The position numbers and the translations under genes were made by a program. A stretch of DNA of 64,000 nt from UBA6985 sp946536225 (GTDB lineage Bacteria; Bacillota_I; Bacilli_A; RF39; UBA660), in NCBI GenBank assembly GCA_946536225.1, contig CAMNEE010000001.1:248001-312000 (forward strand), given 5' to 3'. The stretch's first letter is position 1. Every line of letters starts with the position of its first letter. The notes below the pieces were generated by a model, which was not told where the DNA came from, searched no databases, and was given only the letters and a program-made list of their open reading frames with translations. Shown here in pieces: positions 42,587 through 51,285 of this stretch.

Positions 42587-43441
42587 ATGGATTTAATTAA
42601 AGATTTAGAAAAACAATATAAAAAAGGATTATTATTAGATTATTTTGGTTATAGTACAACTAATTATTTACATAATAAATTATTAAAGTGTACTGAATTT
42701 GACGATGTTTTTTTAAAGACCTTTTTTAATACGTGTGATCATTTTGATGATTATGTTTTTAATTATGGTTATTGTGATAATGTAGACACAATTAGTACTG
42801 TTTTAGGATTTACTAATCGTATGTTATATCAAATGGTAGTTCAATATATCATTAAGTATTGTAAGAAAAACGAAATACCTTATGAAGTAAATGATGAATG
42901 TCTTGTTGTTAATGGAGTAATAATAGGTGATGGCAATGAACTATTTTATAATATATTTGAATTAGATGATATGTTACAAACAATAAAAGAAAAGAAAGAT
43001 ACTTGTTCATTTAAATCAAGTTTAGCTAAGTCTTATAAAGATAAAATGGATAAAAAATTTTTTGGTTATCGTGATTGTGATGAAACATTTGATGCAGTTA
43101 TAAATTGTGAAATATTCGATTATGATTTTGTTACAAGTTTTTACAATGATAAATCCAGTGAAGTTTGTAATTTAGTTAATATGGGTAAATTACCAGATTC
43201 TTTATTATCAGTTTCTTATATTAAAGATGCATCTAAGAATATGTATAAAGATGTTAGAAATATTATTTTTTCAATCATGGTTGAATATTGTAATAGATAC
43301 AATATTAAATTAAGTAGTGTTGATGGAGTAATTACACTTGATGATGAAGTAATTGGTACAGATGCTGGTTATTTCTATGACTTATTTGATTTGGATAAAA
43401 AGTTGTCTTTATTAAGAAAAGATGATAAAAAACTCATCTAG
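42587..43441 (+). CDS. Protein with internal duplication, unknown
   Basis: A 284-residue acidic soluble protein made of two related halves (about 1-140 and 145-284). Both contain FGY, a FDxxFxxxFxN block (FDDVFLKTFFN / FDYDFVTSFYN), a helix ending in YCxxxxI (IIKYCKKNEI / MVEYCNRYNI), and a VxNxVIIGDxxxxFYxxFELDDML-like end (VIIGDGNELFYNIFELDD / VIGTDAGYFYDLFDLDKK). There is no catalytic motif I trust. ATG 42587 follows AAAGGGG. First gene of an operon of three. Confidence 0.75.
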   Translation: MDLIKDLEKQYKKGLLLDYFGYSTTNYLHNKLLKCTEFDDVFLKTFFNTCDHFDDYVFNYGYCDNVDTISTVLGFTNRMLYQMVVQYIIKYCKKNEIPYEVNDECLVVNGVIIGDGNELFYNIFELDDMLQTIKEKKDTCSFKSSLAKSYKDKMDKKFFGYRDCDETFDAVINCEIFDYDFVTSFYNDKSSEVCNLVNMGKLPDSLLSVSYIKDASKNMYKDVRNIIFSIMVEYCNRYNIKLSSVDGVITLDDEVIGTDAGYFYDLFDLDKKLSLLRKDDKKLI

Positions 43442-43450
43442 GAGATGCCT

Positions 43451-44572
43451 ATGAAAAAGATAGAGTTTAAAGAAACCATTGAATTATTTGTTGAAAGAGT
43501 TATATATGATATTAAAAGTGGTAGAGATGTACCTAATATTAATTTTAACTTTGGGGAAAGTGGATTAGAATTATTTAACCATGTAAAAAATAATCCTCAT
43601 AAACTTGAAGGTTATTGGACTCCTGATATAAGTGATGAAAATATTGAAAAAGTAATGAGTCAAGATGAAGGAGTACTTACCATTAATGTACATGATACCT
43701 CACGCTTTTTCCATTTATTAACTGATATAGTTAATGCATCGCTTGAATTAGAATCAAAGTATACTGATCGTCCATCTGAAAGAAGTTATGCAATGTATTT
43801 GATGAGACGTATTTGGTTACGTATGGGAATTGAAGATGTTAATAACATCGAAAGTTTTTTAGAAAAACAGTTAGAGTTTTTAAAAAATCATACTTTAGAT
43901 AATTATGATTTTACTATAGTAGATATGTTTTATGATTATAAAGTTAAAATGAAAACTATAAGTAATCCTACCTGGGATGAATCAACTAGAAGTATGATTT
44001 TTAGTATTACTGATGAAAAAGAAGAAGATTATGAATTACCTCATATTTTATATGACATAGATAAAGATAATACTTGTTATATCTATGGAGTACAAAGTGC
44101 TAAATATAGACATAATAGTAAAAAAATAGAAAGAAAACTATATAAGATTAATAAAGGTATAGAAAACACAAATGTACATCCAAGTAGAGTATATTCTTTA
44201 ATATATTTTATTAATGAACTTAAGAAAAAAGGAATAACTACAATAGTTGTTCCTAGTATGCAAGTACTTAATTATGAATATCATCAAATAATGGGTGAAA
44301 GAGCAAAAGATGATGTAGTTCGTATAGGAAATTTAATGTCTACTATGCCTTCAGTAGCTTCATTAGAACGTGAATATGAAACTGCTGTTAATTGGTATAA
44401 TAAAGTATATAATAGAGAAGATACAATTAGTCGTTTAAAAACAGAAGATTTATTTAATCTAATGTATAGAATTGAAGAACAATATCCTGATATTAATATT
44501 GTTAATGATGTTAATATAGAGGGAGATTATTTAAAATTAAAGATAAAAAGGAGAAATAAAAATGGCAACTAG
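43451..44572 (+). CDS. Soluble protein of unknown function
   Basis: A 373-residue protein without signal or membrane segment. A N-terminal helical region, a His/Asp stretch (TINVHDTSRFFHLL), an Arg-rich helix (YAMYLMRRIWLRMG) and a central block NTCYIYGVQSAKYRH are visible, followed by HPSRVYSLIYFINELKKKG and VVPSMQVLNYEYHQ. The last part looks like an alpha/beta fold with a strand and helix order that would suit an acyl- or nucleotide-binding protein; this is a guess. ATG 43451 follows AGGAG. It overlaps the next gene by 11 bp. Confidence 0.75.
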   Translation: MKKIEFKETIELFVERVIYDIKSGRDVPNINFNFGESGLELFNHVKNNPHKLEGYWTPDISDENIEKVMSQDEGVLTINVHDTSRFFHLLTDIVNASLELESKYTDRPSERSYAMYLMRRIWLRMGIEDVNNIESFLEKQLEFLKNHTLDNYDFTIVDMFYDYKVKMKTISNPTWDESTRSMIFSITDEKEEDYELPHILYDIDKDNTCYIYGVQSAKYRHNSKKIERKLYKINKGIENTNVHPSRVYSLIYFINELKKKGITTIVVPSMQVLNYEYHQIMGERAKDDVVRIGNLMSTMPSVASLEREYETAVNWYNKVYNREDTISRLKTEDLFNLMYRIEEQYPDINIVNDVNIEGDYLKLKIKRRNKNGN

Positions 44573-45275
44573 ATTAGATGGCAGCAATGTTAATGATGGT
44601 ATAAATAATAATACTTATGAATTATTGTTTAAAGATTATCCTAATTTACCAAGTGAAGAACAAGGTAGTAGAGAAGATGCATTAAGATTTATAACTTTAG
44701 ATAGATTTACTAGACATGAAAAAAGAAATCTATTAGTTAAAATTAAAGATTTTTTAAATAAACAAGTTAATATAGATATATCTAAGATTAGTTATGATGA
44801 AGAAAAAGATGGATATGTTTATAATGATGAAGAAGTATCTATTCCTTTTAATCTTATTTCTAGAATTTCTGAAGGTCCAGGAATAAAAAAAGAATTATTA
44901 AGTGATAAAAGATATGGCACTTGTCATTCAAGTATAATGGGTATTTCATCTAGTGTTCCTAACTCATATGTTGTAACTGGTTATATAACAATAGGATCTT
45001 CTAAAGTATTACATTCTATACTTGAAGTTAAAGATGATGATAGATTTGTTGTTCTTGATTGGACTCGTAACCTAGTTATGGATAAAGATAATTACTACAA
45101 ATTAACTAGTTTTGAAGAACTATCTAGATATGAAGGAAGTAATACAAGAGATGATGTAGATTTACTATGTGGTCTTGGAATGGGTTGTAAACCATATGTA
45201 GTATTTAGAAATGAAATAATGAGAGATGTTGAAAAGAATAAATCATTATTTAAAAAGAAAAACGAATCAAATTAG
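44562..45275 (+). CDS. Candidate transglutaminase-like cysteine peptidase
   Basis: A 237-residue soluble protein. Its C-terminal half carries the order Cys121 (KRYGTCHSS), His151 (KVLHSILEV) and Asp166 (FVVLDWTRN). This is the spacing and order of the Cys-His-Asp triad in transglutaminase/papain-like folds, where Cys begins a helix and His and Asp lie on adjacent strands. The fold assignment is inference from these three sites; no named subfamily is recognised. ATG 44562 follows AGGAG, overlapping the upstream gene, so translation is probably coupled. It ends the operon. Confidence 0.7.
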   Translation: MATRLDGSNVNDGINNNTYELLFKDYPNLPSEEQGSREDALRFITLDRFTRHEKRNLLVKIKDFLNKQVNIDISKISYDEEKDGYVYNDEEVSIPFNLISRISEGPGIKKELLSDKRYGTCHSSIMGISSSVPNSYVVTGYITIGSSKVLHSILEVKDDDRFVVLDWTRNLVMDKDNYYKLTSFEELSRYEGSNTRDDVDLLCGLGMGCKPYVVFRNEIMRDVEKNKSLFKKKNESN

Positions 45276-45288
45276 ATTCGTTTTTTTA
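45260..45288 (+). terminator. Terminator of the three-gene operon
   Basis: Stem AAACGAATC / GATTCGTTT, 6-nt loop, T-run; contains the stop codon. Confidence 0.85.
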
Positions 45289-45356
45289 TTTAATAAAATT
45301 TTAAAGAATGATAAAATGTATTAAACTAGTTATAGAGTATGAGAGGATGTTCATCA

Positions 45357-46199
45357 ATGTTAAAGGGAGCTATATATCTTAATGTTTTTTTATTTTTTAT
45401 AATATCTATGTATTTTCTTTTTGAATCAAATAAAGAAAATAAGAAATTAATTACTCTTAATAATTTAATTAAAGTTTATATCATGTATATATTAATAAGC
45501 ATGTATATATGTTACTTCAGTGAAATAGTTGAAATAGATTGGGATATTATTTATATCATTCCAATTTCTTTTATTTCAATCATTATATGTTTTATTGGTG
45601 TTAGTCGTACTAATAAATTGATTAAAAATACAAAAAAGAATGATAATAATAGATCAATTAAATATACAATATTAATGATTATTCCTTCATTATTATTTGT
45701 ATCTTCATATCTATTTGAATTATATGTTATTAACAAATGTGATTATATATTAAAGTATAATTATCAAAATGGTTTTGTAACATCTGAAGATACTTATATT
45801 GCAATAGTAAATAATAAACCTGTAACAGTAACATTACAAAAGAATATATTTAATAGAAAAGAAACAACATATAGGTATTCAGGATCAGGGGATATATGCG
45901 AAGAATATGAAGCTATATATAAAGATTCAATTGAATTGTCAAAAAGAGATTCAAATTATGATAAAGTAATAATTAATAATGAAAAAATAGAAAAAATAGC
46001 AAAAGATGCGAAGGAAAGAACAAAGGATGCAAAAGGTGCATCAATTAATTATTTTCCAAAAGGTGAATATGCCATTATTGAACTTACATCTGAAGAAGGA
46101 CATGGTTCTGTATTAGGAGAGTATTTTTATTCTAATGGAGAATATATAAAAGATATAACAACTCATGGATCTTTAGAATCGATTACATATTTTGAATAA
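45357..46199 (+). CDS. Four-helix membrane protein with extracellular domain, unknown
   Basis: A 280-residue protein with four membrane helices in the first about 130 residues, then a soluble domain of about 150 residues (SEDTYIAIVNNKPVTVTLQK, YRYSGSGDICEEYEA). No known family. I prefer ATG 45357 over the in-frame ATG at 45339, because AGAGGATG lies between them. A terminator follows, shared with tRNA-His. Confidence 0.7.
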   Translation: MLKGAIYLNVFLFFIISMYFLFESNKENKKLITLNNLIKVYIMYILISMYICYFSEIVEIDWDIIYIIPISFISIIICFIGVSRTNKLIKNTKKNDNNRSIKYTILMIIPSLLFVSSYLFELYVINKCDYILKYNYQNGFVTSEDTYIAIVNNKPVTVTLQKNIFNRKETTYRYSGSGDICEEYEAIYKDSIELSKRDSNYDKVIINNEKIEKIAKDAKERTKDAKGASINYFPKGEYAIIELTSEEGHGSVLGEYFYSNGEYIKDITTHGSLESITYFE

Positions 46200-46204
46200 A
46201 ATAA

Positions 46205-46233
46205 AAAAACAATATCGTGAGATATTGTTTTTA
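46205..46233. terminator. Bidirectional terminator
   Basis: 12-bp stem AAAAACAATATC / GATATTGTTTTT with a GTGA loop; it serves the + membrane gene and the - strand tRNA-His. Confidence 0.85.
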
Positions 46234-46243
46234 TATACTTAAA

Positions 46244-46320
46244 TGGGGCGGAATAAGGGGATCGAACCCTTGCATACCGGAGCCACAATCCGGCGTGTTA
46301 ACCACTTCACCAACTCCGCC
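46244..46320 (-). tRNA. tRNA-His (GTG)
   Basis: A 77-nt cloverleaf. The extra G at -1 faces C73, the identity pair of tRNA-His, and CCA is encoded. Anticodon loop TTGTGGC gives GTG; stem CCGGA / TCCGG. Confidence 0.96.
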
Positions 46321-46332
46321 AAGTACGTGAAT

Positions 46333-46361
46333 AATATAACAAACAATTCTTAAATTTGCAA
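46333..46361 (-). promoter_or_regulatory. Promoter of tRNA-His
   Basis: On the - strand TTGCAA, 17-bp spacer, TATATT. Confidence 0.7.
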
Positions 46362-46422
46362 GTGTTTTATTTATATTACCAATAATTATAATTATCATGG
46401 TATAATTGTTATGGTGAATCTT

Positions 46423-46944
46423 ATGAAAGATATAAAGAAGAAGACAACATATAATCCATATAAAGTTTCTATAATTTTAGTTGTAGGATTTTTAGTTTTA
46501 ATATTATTATCATCTATGTATTCTAAGTCTAGAGTAAGATATCAATGGTTAACTTGTACTAAGAACGGAGATAGTAAAGAATATAAAGAAGTATTACAAT
46601 TTAAGTTTTTAGAAAAACAAGATGGTGTTTTATATGAGTACTTTAGAGATGAAACTTATAGTTATGAAAAGTCTGAAGAATACGATAAGATGTATGAATA
46701 TTTAGAAAAATATAAGAATGATTTAGGAAGTAAATTTAATAATAATGGTCTTAGATATATAGTTAAAAGAATAAATGATAAAGATATAAGTGTTCATACT
46801 GAAATAAATGTAGGAACATATGCGAGTATATTTGATGAATATAGTAAAGAAATAGGTATTAATCATGAATCAGATATTAAAGATGTTTATAAAACATTTG
46901 TAGCTAATGATTTATATGATTGTAATGTAACGGAGTCAGTATAA
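46423..46944 (+). CDS. Single-pass membrane protein, unknown
   Basis: A 173-residue protein with a basic N-terminus, one membrane helix (about 15-34) and an extracellular domain of about 135 residues with two Cys (WLTCTKNG; LYDCNV). ATG 46423 follows GGTGAAT; an in-frame ATG at 46411 is unlikely. It overlaps holA by one base, so it is translationally coupled to it. TATAAT lies at 46401-46406. In Bacilli, comEC often precedes holA; this protein is not ComEC. Confidence 0.72.
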   Translation: MKDIKKKTTYNPYKVSIILVVGFLVLILLSSMYSKSRVRYQWLTCTKNGDSKEYKEVLQFKFLEKQDGVLYEYFRDETYSYEKSEEYDKMYEYLEKYKNDLGSKFNNNGLRYIVKRINDKDISVHTEINVGTYASIFDEYSKEIGINHESDIKDVYKTFVANDLYDCNVTESV

Positions 46945-47891
46945 TGGTTTATGTAATTAGATCAACTAGTTTTAGATTATTAAATGATAAAGTATCTTCT
47001 TTAATAGAAAATATTCCTGATAGAAAATATTTTAGTTTAGATGTAGATGAATTAGAAGATGTTGTTATAGATGCATCATATGTAGGATTATTTAATGATG
47101 ATAGAGCAATAGTTGTTAGAGAAGTTAATTACTTTGGAGGTAAGCCAAAGTATGAAGAACAAGTTAATAAATTATTTAACTTAATTAATAATTTAGATAG
47201 TAGTATTACTTTAGTACTTATATGTAATAATCTAAATAAGACAAAAGATACTGCTAAAGAGTTACTTAAGAAAACAGTGTTTATAGATTTATATATAAAA
47301 GATGAAGAAATAGATAATTATATAAATGATTATATAAGTAAAATAAATGTTACTATTGAACCTAAAGCTCTTGTTAAATTAAAAGAAAATACTGTTAATA
47401 ATATAGATTTATTATTTAATGAAATAGACAAGTTAGCACTTATTACTAATAATATTACTTGGAAAGTGGTAAATGAATATGGTTCAAGTTATATAATTCC
47501 TAAAGGGGTAGGAGAAGAAACTGATTATAATGATATTACTTTTAAATTTACAGATGCTATTGCTAATAAGAAGTTTAAAGATGCTTTTGCTTACTTTGAC
47601 AAGATAGTTGAAAGAGGAGATGACATGTATGCATTAATTGGTTTAATTAATGGACAGTTCTCTAATATCTATTTAGTTAAAGAAGCTGTTAATGAAGGAC
47701 TTAGCGATGAGACAATTGCAAATGAACTTGGATTTAAAAGTGGTAGAGTTTATATATTAAAGAGAATTGGTAACTTATATACTTTAGATGAATTAAGAGA
47801 TATTATTATTAATCTATCTAATATTGATATAAAGATAAAACTTGGATATGATCCTGTTAATGGATTAAAAGAATTTATATTATCTATTTAG
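46944..47891 (+). CDS. holA: DNA polymerase III subunit delta
   Basis: A 315-residue clamp-loader subunit that opens the beta clamp. N-terminal AAA-like fold with divergent nucleotide site (VYVIRSTSFRLLNDKV...), a LVLICNN strand, and the HolA C-terminal collar domain (FKFTDAIANKKFKDAFAYFD and LIGLINGQFSNIYLVKEA, then ANELGFKSGRVYILKR). The length is slightly short. It starts at TAATG overlapping the previous stop. Confidence 0.9.
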   Translation: MVYVIRSTSFRLLNDKVSSLIENIPDRKYFSLDVDELEDVVIDASYVGLFNDDRAIVVREVNYFGGKPKYEEQVNKLFNLINNLDSSITLVLICNNLNKTKDTAKELLKKTVFIDLYIKDEEIDNYINDYISKINVTIEPKALVKLKENTVNNIDLLFNEIDKLALITNNITWKVVNEYGSSYIIPKGVGEETDYNDITFKFTDAIANKKFKDAFAYFDKIVERGDDMYALIGLINGQFSNIYLVKEAVNEGLSDETIANELGFKSGRVYILKRIGNLYTLDELRDIIINLSNIDIKIKLGYDPVNGLKEFILSI

Positions 47892-47933
47892 TTTAAATAA
47901 TAATTATTATATACTTTAAGTAAGGTGAATAAT

Positions 47934-48749
47934 ATGAGTTTTAATGTAATTGATTTTATTATAATTATATTTTTATTAATTGGTATTTTTAAAGGATGGA
48001 GAAGTGGAGGAATTAGTTCTGCTATTAATTTAGTAGGAACATTCTTAATATTTGTAATAGCATATTATTTAAAGAATCCAGTTAGTACATTTATGTATCA
48101 ACATTGGCCATTTTTCTCATTTGGAGGAATATTCCAAGGTATAAGTGTATTTAATATCTTATTCTATGAAGGACTTGCTTATGTAGTTTGTTTAATAGTG
48201 TTAAGTATATTATTAAAAATAATACTTAAAGTAACTGGTTTAGTAGATAAACTACTTAGTTCAACAATTATAATTGCTTTACCTAGTAAAATAATTGGTG
48301 CAGTATGTAGTTTATTACAATACTTTATATATGTATTTTTATTATTATTCTTACTTGCTCAAATACCTATTACGGCTAAGTATTATAATGAATCATACTT
48401 AGGAGATAAGATAATAACACATACACCAGTTTTATCAAATATTACTAATAAGTTATATTCTTCTATAAAAGAAGTATATAAAGTATCAGTTAAATATGAA
48501 GGAGAAGATGATAAAACTAATGCTAATCTATTAAGCTTAGGAATTCTTCTTAAATATAATATTATTACTTTAGATGGAGTTAATTTACTTGTTGATAATG
48601 GTAAGTTAAAGATAAGTGGTATTGATGAATTTATTTCTGAATGGGAAGAAAATGGAGAATACGTAATAGATGAAGATGTTTCTAAGAATATTCAAGATAA
48701 TATAGATAAAACACTTGAAGGTGTTAATACAATAGTGGGGGAGAATTAA
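47934..48749 (+). CDS. CvpA-family membrane protein
   Basis: A 271-residue protein with four membrane helices and the CvpA pattern NVIDFIIIIFLLIGIFKGWRSG at the N-terminus, then GVCS-like LPSKIIGAVCSLLQYF. A C-terminal acidic soluble part follows (about 190-271). The family is linked to colicin V production in E. coli and to envelope homeostasis elsewhere. ATG 47934 follows TAAGGTGAAT. It overlaps the thioredoxin gene by one base. Confidence 0.87.
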   Translation: MSFNVIDFIIIIFLLIGIFKGWRSGGISSAINLVGTFLIFVIAYYLKNPVSTFMYQHWPFFSFGGIFQGISVFNILFYEGLAYVVCLIVLSILLKIILKVTGLVDKLLSSTIIIALPSKIIGAVCSLLQYFIYVFLLLFLLAQIPITAKYYNESYLGDKIITHTPVLSNITNKLYSSIKEVYKVSVKYEGEDDKTNANLLSLGILLKYNIITLDGVNLLVDNGKLKISGIDEFISEWEENGEYVIDEDVSKNIQDNIDKTLEGVNTIVGEN

Positions 48750-49048
48750 TGATTAAGCATTTAGAAAAAGAAAGTGAATTTAAAGAACTAGTAAGTACAG
48801 GAGTTACTTTGGTAGACTTCTATGCCGATTGGTGTGGTCCTTGCAAAGCGATGGGTAAGGTATTAGAAGAGATGGATGAGGTAAAGATAGTAAAAGTTAA
48901 TACTGATAACTTTGATACTTTATCAGCATCATTTGGAGTAATGTCTATTCCAACTTTAATACTATTTAAAGATGGAGAAGAAGTAGGAAAGAAAATAGGA
49001 CTTCAATCAAAATCAGAACTAGAAGAGTTTATTAAATCAGCTAATTAA
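48749..49048 (+). CDS. trxA: Thioredoxin
   Basis: A 99-residue cytoplasmic thiol-disulfide reductase with the active site ADWCGPCKAMG and the cis-Pro loop MSIPTLILFKDG. The length is typical. ATG 48749 overlaps the CvpA-like gene stop, with GGGGGAG as ribosome-binding site. Confidence 0.95.
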   Translation: MIKHLEKESEFKELVSTGVTLVDFYADWCGPCKAMGKVLEEMDEVKIVKVNTDNFDTLSASFGVMSIPTLILFKDGEEVGKKIGLQSKSELEEFIKSAN

Positions 49049-49068
49049 TTGCTGATTTTTCTTTTTTT
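49034..49068 (+). terminator. Terminator of holA-cvpA-trxA
   Basis: Stem AAATCAGC / GCTGATTT, 9-nt loop, then TTTCTTTTTTT; contains the stop codon. Confidence 0.75.
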
Positions 49069-49154
49069 GTTATATAATATAATCTTGATGAGACCCTAGT
49101 TTGTTGTAGAAAAGATGTATTCATGATAAACTATAAATGCGAGGTGAAACTTGA

Positions 49155-49397
49155 ATGAATGATACAAGAATGTTTAGTATAACTGAAATAGAGGATGCAT
49201 TAGTTGAGGCTACCCTTGATGAAGTATATGAAGCACTTAGAGAAAAAGGATATAATCCTGTTAATCAAATAGTAGGATATTTAGTAACGGGAGATTCTTC
49301 TTATATCACTTCATATAAGGATGCCAGAAAAAAAATAACTTCTATTGAACGTGGTGTTTTAATAGAGGCAATAGTAAGGGGATATTTGGAAGACTAA
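49155..49397 (+). CDS. ireB: IreB-family regulatory phosphoprotein (UPF0297)
   Basis: An 80-residue cytoplasmic protein matching the family almost end to end (EVYEALREKGYNPVNQIVGY, LVTGDSSYITSYKDARKKI, ERGVLIEAIVRGYL). In Enterococcus, IreB is a substrate of the PASTA kinase IreK and modulates cephalosporin resistance. It heads the ireB-ruvX-DUF1292-mltG cluster, in the conserved order. ATG 49155 follows GAGGTG. A TATAAT-like -10 (about 49072-49085) lies upstream; alaS, usually before it, is absent. Confidence 0.95.
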   Translation: MNDTRMFSITEIEDALVEATLDEVYEALREKGYNPVNQIVGYLVTGDSSYITSYKDARKKITSIERGVLIEAIVRGYLED

Positions 49398-49828
49398 TGA
49401 AATGTTTAGGAATGGATTTAGGTACTAGAACACTTGGTCTTGCTACATCAGATAGACTAGGTATGATTTCTAGCCCTTATAAAACAATTAGATATGAAGA
49501 TACTGATTCACTAGTAGATGAAGTATTAGAAATAATTAAAACAGAAAAGATAGAAGTACTAGTTCTAGGGTACCCTAAGAATATGAATAATACTTTAGGC
49601 GAAGCTGTTGAAAGAACTATGAACTTTAAAAATAAATTAGAAAGTAAATGTGATTTAGAAATTAATTTAATTGATGAGAGATTATCAACAATTGAAGCTA
49701 CTAATTACTTACTAGATGAAGATATGTCTCGTAAGGGAAGAAAAAGAATAGTAGATGCAGTTGCGGCATCAGTTATTCTAGATACATATTTAAGAAAAGT
49801 TGAAATAGAAAAGGAAAGAGGTAACTAA
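49397..49828 (+). CDS. ruvX: Pre-16S rRNA nuclease YqgF/RuvX
   Basis: A 143-residue RNase H-like fold protein with MKCLGMDLGTRTLGLATSD at the N-terminus, LVLGYPKNMN, LIDERLSTIEA and DAVAASVIL, all typical. It trims 16S rRNA precursors (also called Holliday junction resolvase-like). One-base overlap with ireB. Confidence 0.95.
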   Translation: MKCLGMDLGTRTLGLATSDRLGMISSPYKTIRYEDTDSLVDEVLEIIKTEKIEVLVLGYPKNMNNTLGEAVERTMNFKNKLESKCDLEINLIDERLSTIEATNYLLDEDMSRKGRKRIVDAVAASVILDTYLRKVEIEKERGN

Positions 49829-49829
49829 G

Positions 49830-50141
49830 ATGGAAGGAAAAGAACCTGGAAAATTAATTATTACAAATGAAGCTGGAGAAAAATTAGAATGTGATGTTTT
49901 ATTCACTTTTGATAGTGATGAAACTGGTAAAAGCTATATAGCTTATACTGATAATACTAAAGATGAAACTGGTAATATAAAAGTATATGCTAGTTCATAT
50001 GATCCAACTGGAGAAGATTTATCACTTAAACCACTTACAAATGAAAAAGAATGGAAAGTAATTGAAAGTATATTATCTTCTATTTCTGAAAAAGTAAATG
50101 AAGCTATAAATGAAGCAAATGAGGGTAACAGTGGTGAATAG
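49830..50141 (+). CDS. DUF1292 protein (YrzB-like)
   Basis: A 103-residue acidic protein with the DUF1292 core CDVLFTFDSDETGKSYIAYTD and VYASSYDP, then a C-terminal helix. Function unknown; it occurs in this place in many Firmicutes. Its end overlaps the start of mltG. Confidence 0.9.
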   Translation: MEGKEPGKLIITNEAGEKLECDVLFTFDSDETGKSYIAYTDNTKDETGNIKVYASSYDPTGEDLSLKPLTNEKEWKVIESILSSISEKVNEAINEANEGNSGE

Positions 50142-51270
50142 GAGAAAACGCAAGGGACTTGATTCTTTAAATCTTGATTCGATGGATTTAAAAGCTTCTA
50201 AGTTTATTAAAATAACTACTATTGTATTGCTTGTTGCTTTACTTGTTGTTGTTGGGTGTTATGCAGGTATTTATGCATATGTATCTGCACCAGTTGATGT
50301 TACAAGTGAAGAAACAGTTATATTTGTTGTTAATAAAGGTGAAGGTGTTAACCAAGTTATTGACAGACTTGAAAAAGAAGGATTTATTAAATCAGCTTTC
50401 TGGTCTAAAGTTTATTTAAAATCTACTTCTATAGATCAATTCTATGCAGGTGAATATAAACTAAGTAAGTCATATGATTTTAATACTATACTTACTATTT
50501 TATCTGGAATTGGAAATGCAAAAGGAGAAGTTGTTACTGTTCAATTTATTGAAGGTAAAAGACTTACTGATTATGCGGAAGTGATAAGTGAGAATTTTGG
50601 TTACTCTAAAGAAGAAGTTATTAATCAACTTAATAATAAAGAATATCTACAAAGAGTAGTTAATACTTATTGGTTTGTAAGTGATGAAATACTTAATGAT
50701 AAACTATATTATCCACTTGAAGGATACCTTTATCCTGATAAGTATGAATTTAATAAAAATGCTTCTGTTAGAGATATAAGTAATACTATGCTAAGAAAGA
50801 TGGGAGAAGTATTAGAACCATTTAAAGATAAAATTAAAACTAGCCCTTATGGAGTTCATGGTTTACTTACTCTTGCAAGTATGGTAGAATTAGAAGCTGT
50901 CAGCGCTGAAGACAGAGCGCTTACAGCAGGTGTTTTCTACAACAGAATAGCTAAAGGATGGCCTTTAGGTAGTGATGTTACTACTTATTATGATGCAAAA
51001 CTTCCTATGATACCTGGTACGTTAGGTCCAAATGAATTAAATGGATGCCATGGATATAATACAAGAAGTGCAGCATGTGTAATAGGACTTCCTATTGGAC
51101 CAATTGCAAGTGTATCTTTATCAAGTATAAAGGCAGCAATAGAACCAACTGAAACAAATTATATGTATTTTGTAGCTGATTCTGATAGAAAACTATATTT
51201 TGCTGAAACAGAATATGGCCATAACAAGAATATTAATGATTTACGTAATAGTGGTAAATGGCTTGAATAA
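50134..51270 (+). CDS. mltG: Endolytic transglycosylase MltG
   Basis: A 378-residue protein. Basic cytoplasmic tail, one membrane helix (about 28-52), a LysM-like subdomain and the YceG catalytic domain with LLTLASMVELEA (catalytic Glu) and YNRIAKGWPLGSDVTTYY. It cleaves nascent glycan and sets the chain length of peptidoglycan. I prefer a GTG start at 50134 (GTG 50131 also possible), placed 8 nt after GAGGG (50121-50125); the in-frame ATGs at 50110 and 50119 lack a site. It overlaps the DUF1292 gene by 8 bp. Confidence 0.92.
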   Translation: MNRRKRKGLDSLNLDSMDLKASKFIKITTIVLLVALLVVVGCYAGIYAYVSAPVDVTSEETVIFVVNKGEGVNQVIDRLEKEGFIKSAFWSKVYLKSTSIDQFYAGEYKLSKSYDFNTILTILSGIGNAKGEVVTVQFIEGKRLTDYAEVISENFGYSKEEVINQLNNKEYLQRVVNTYWFVSDEILNDKLYYPLEGYLYPDKYEFNKNASVRDISNTMLRKMGEVLEPFKDKIKTSPYGVHGLLTLASMVELEAVSAEDRALTAGVFYNRIAKGWPLGSDVTTYYDAKLPMIPGTLGPNELNGCHGYNTRSAACVIGLPIGPIASVSLSSIKAAIEPTETNYMYFVADSDRKLYFAETEYGHNKNINDLRNSGKWLE

Positions 51271-51285
51271 AGGAGTGTAAGGAAA

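Noticed and set aside
49069..49154. Structured RNA in the ireB leader
   Set aside because: Only a 6-bp TAGTTT/AAACTA pairing around a loop of more than 20 nt was found; not enough to support an element.
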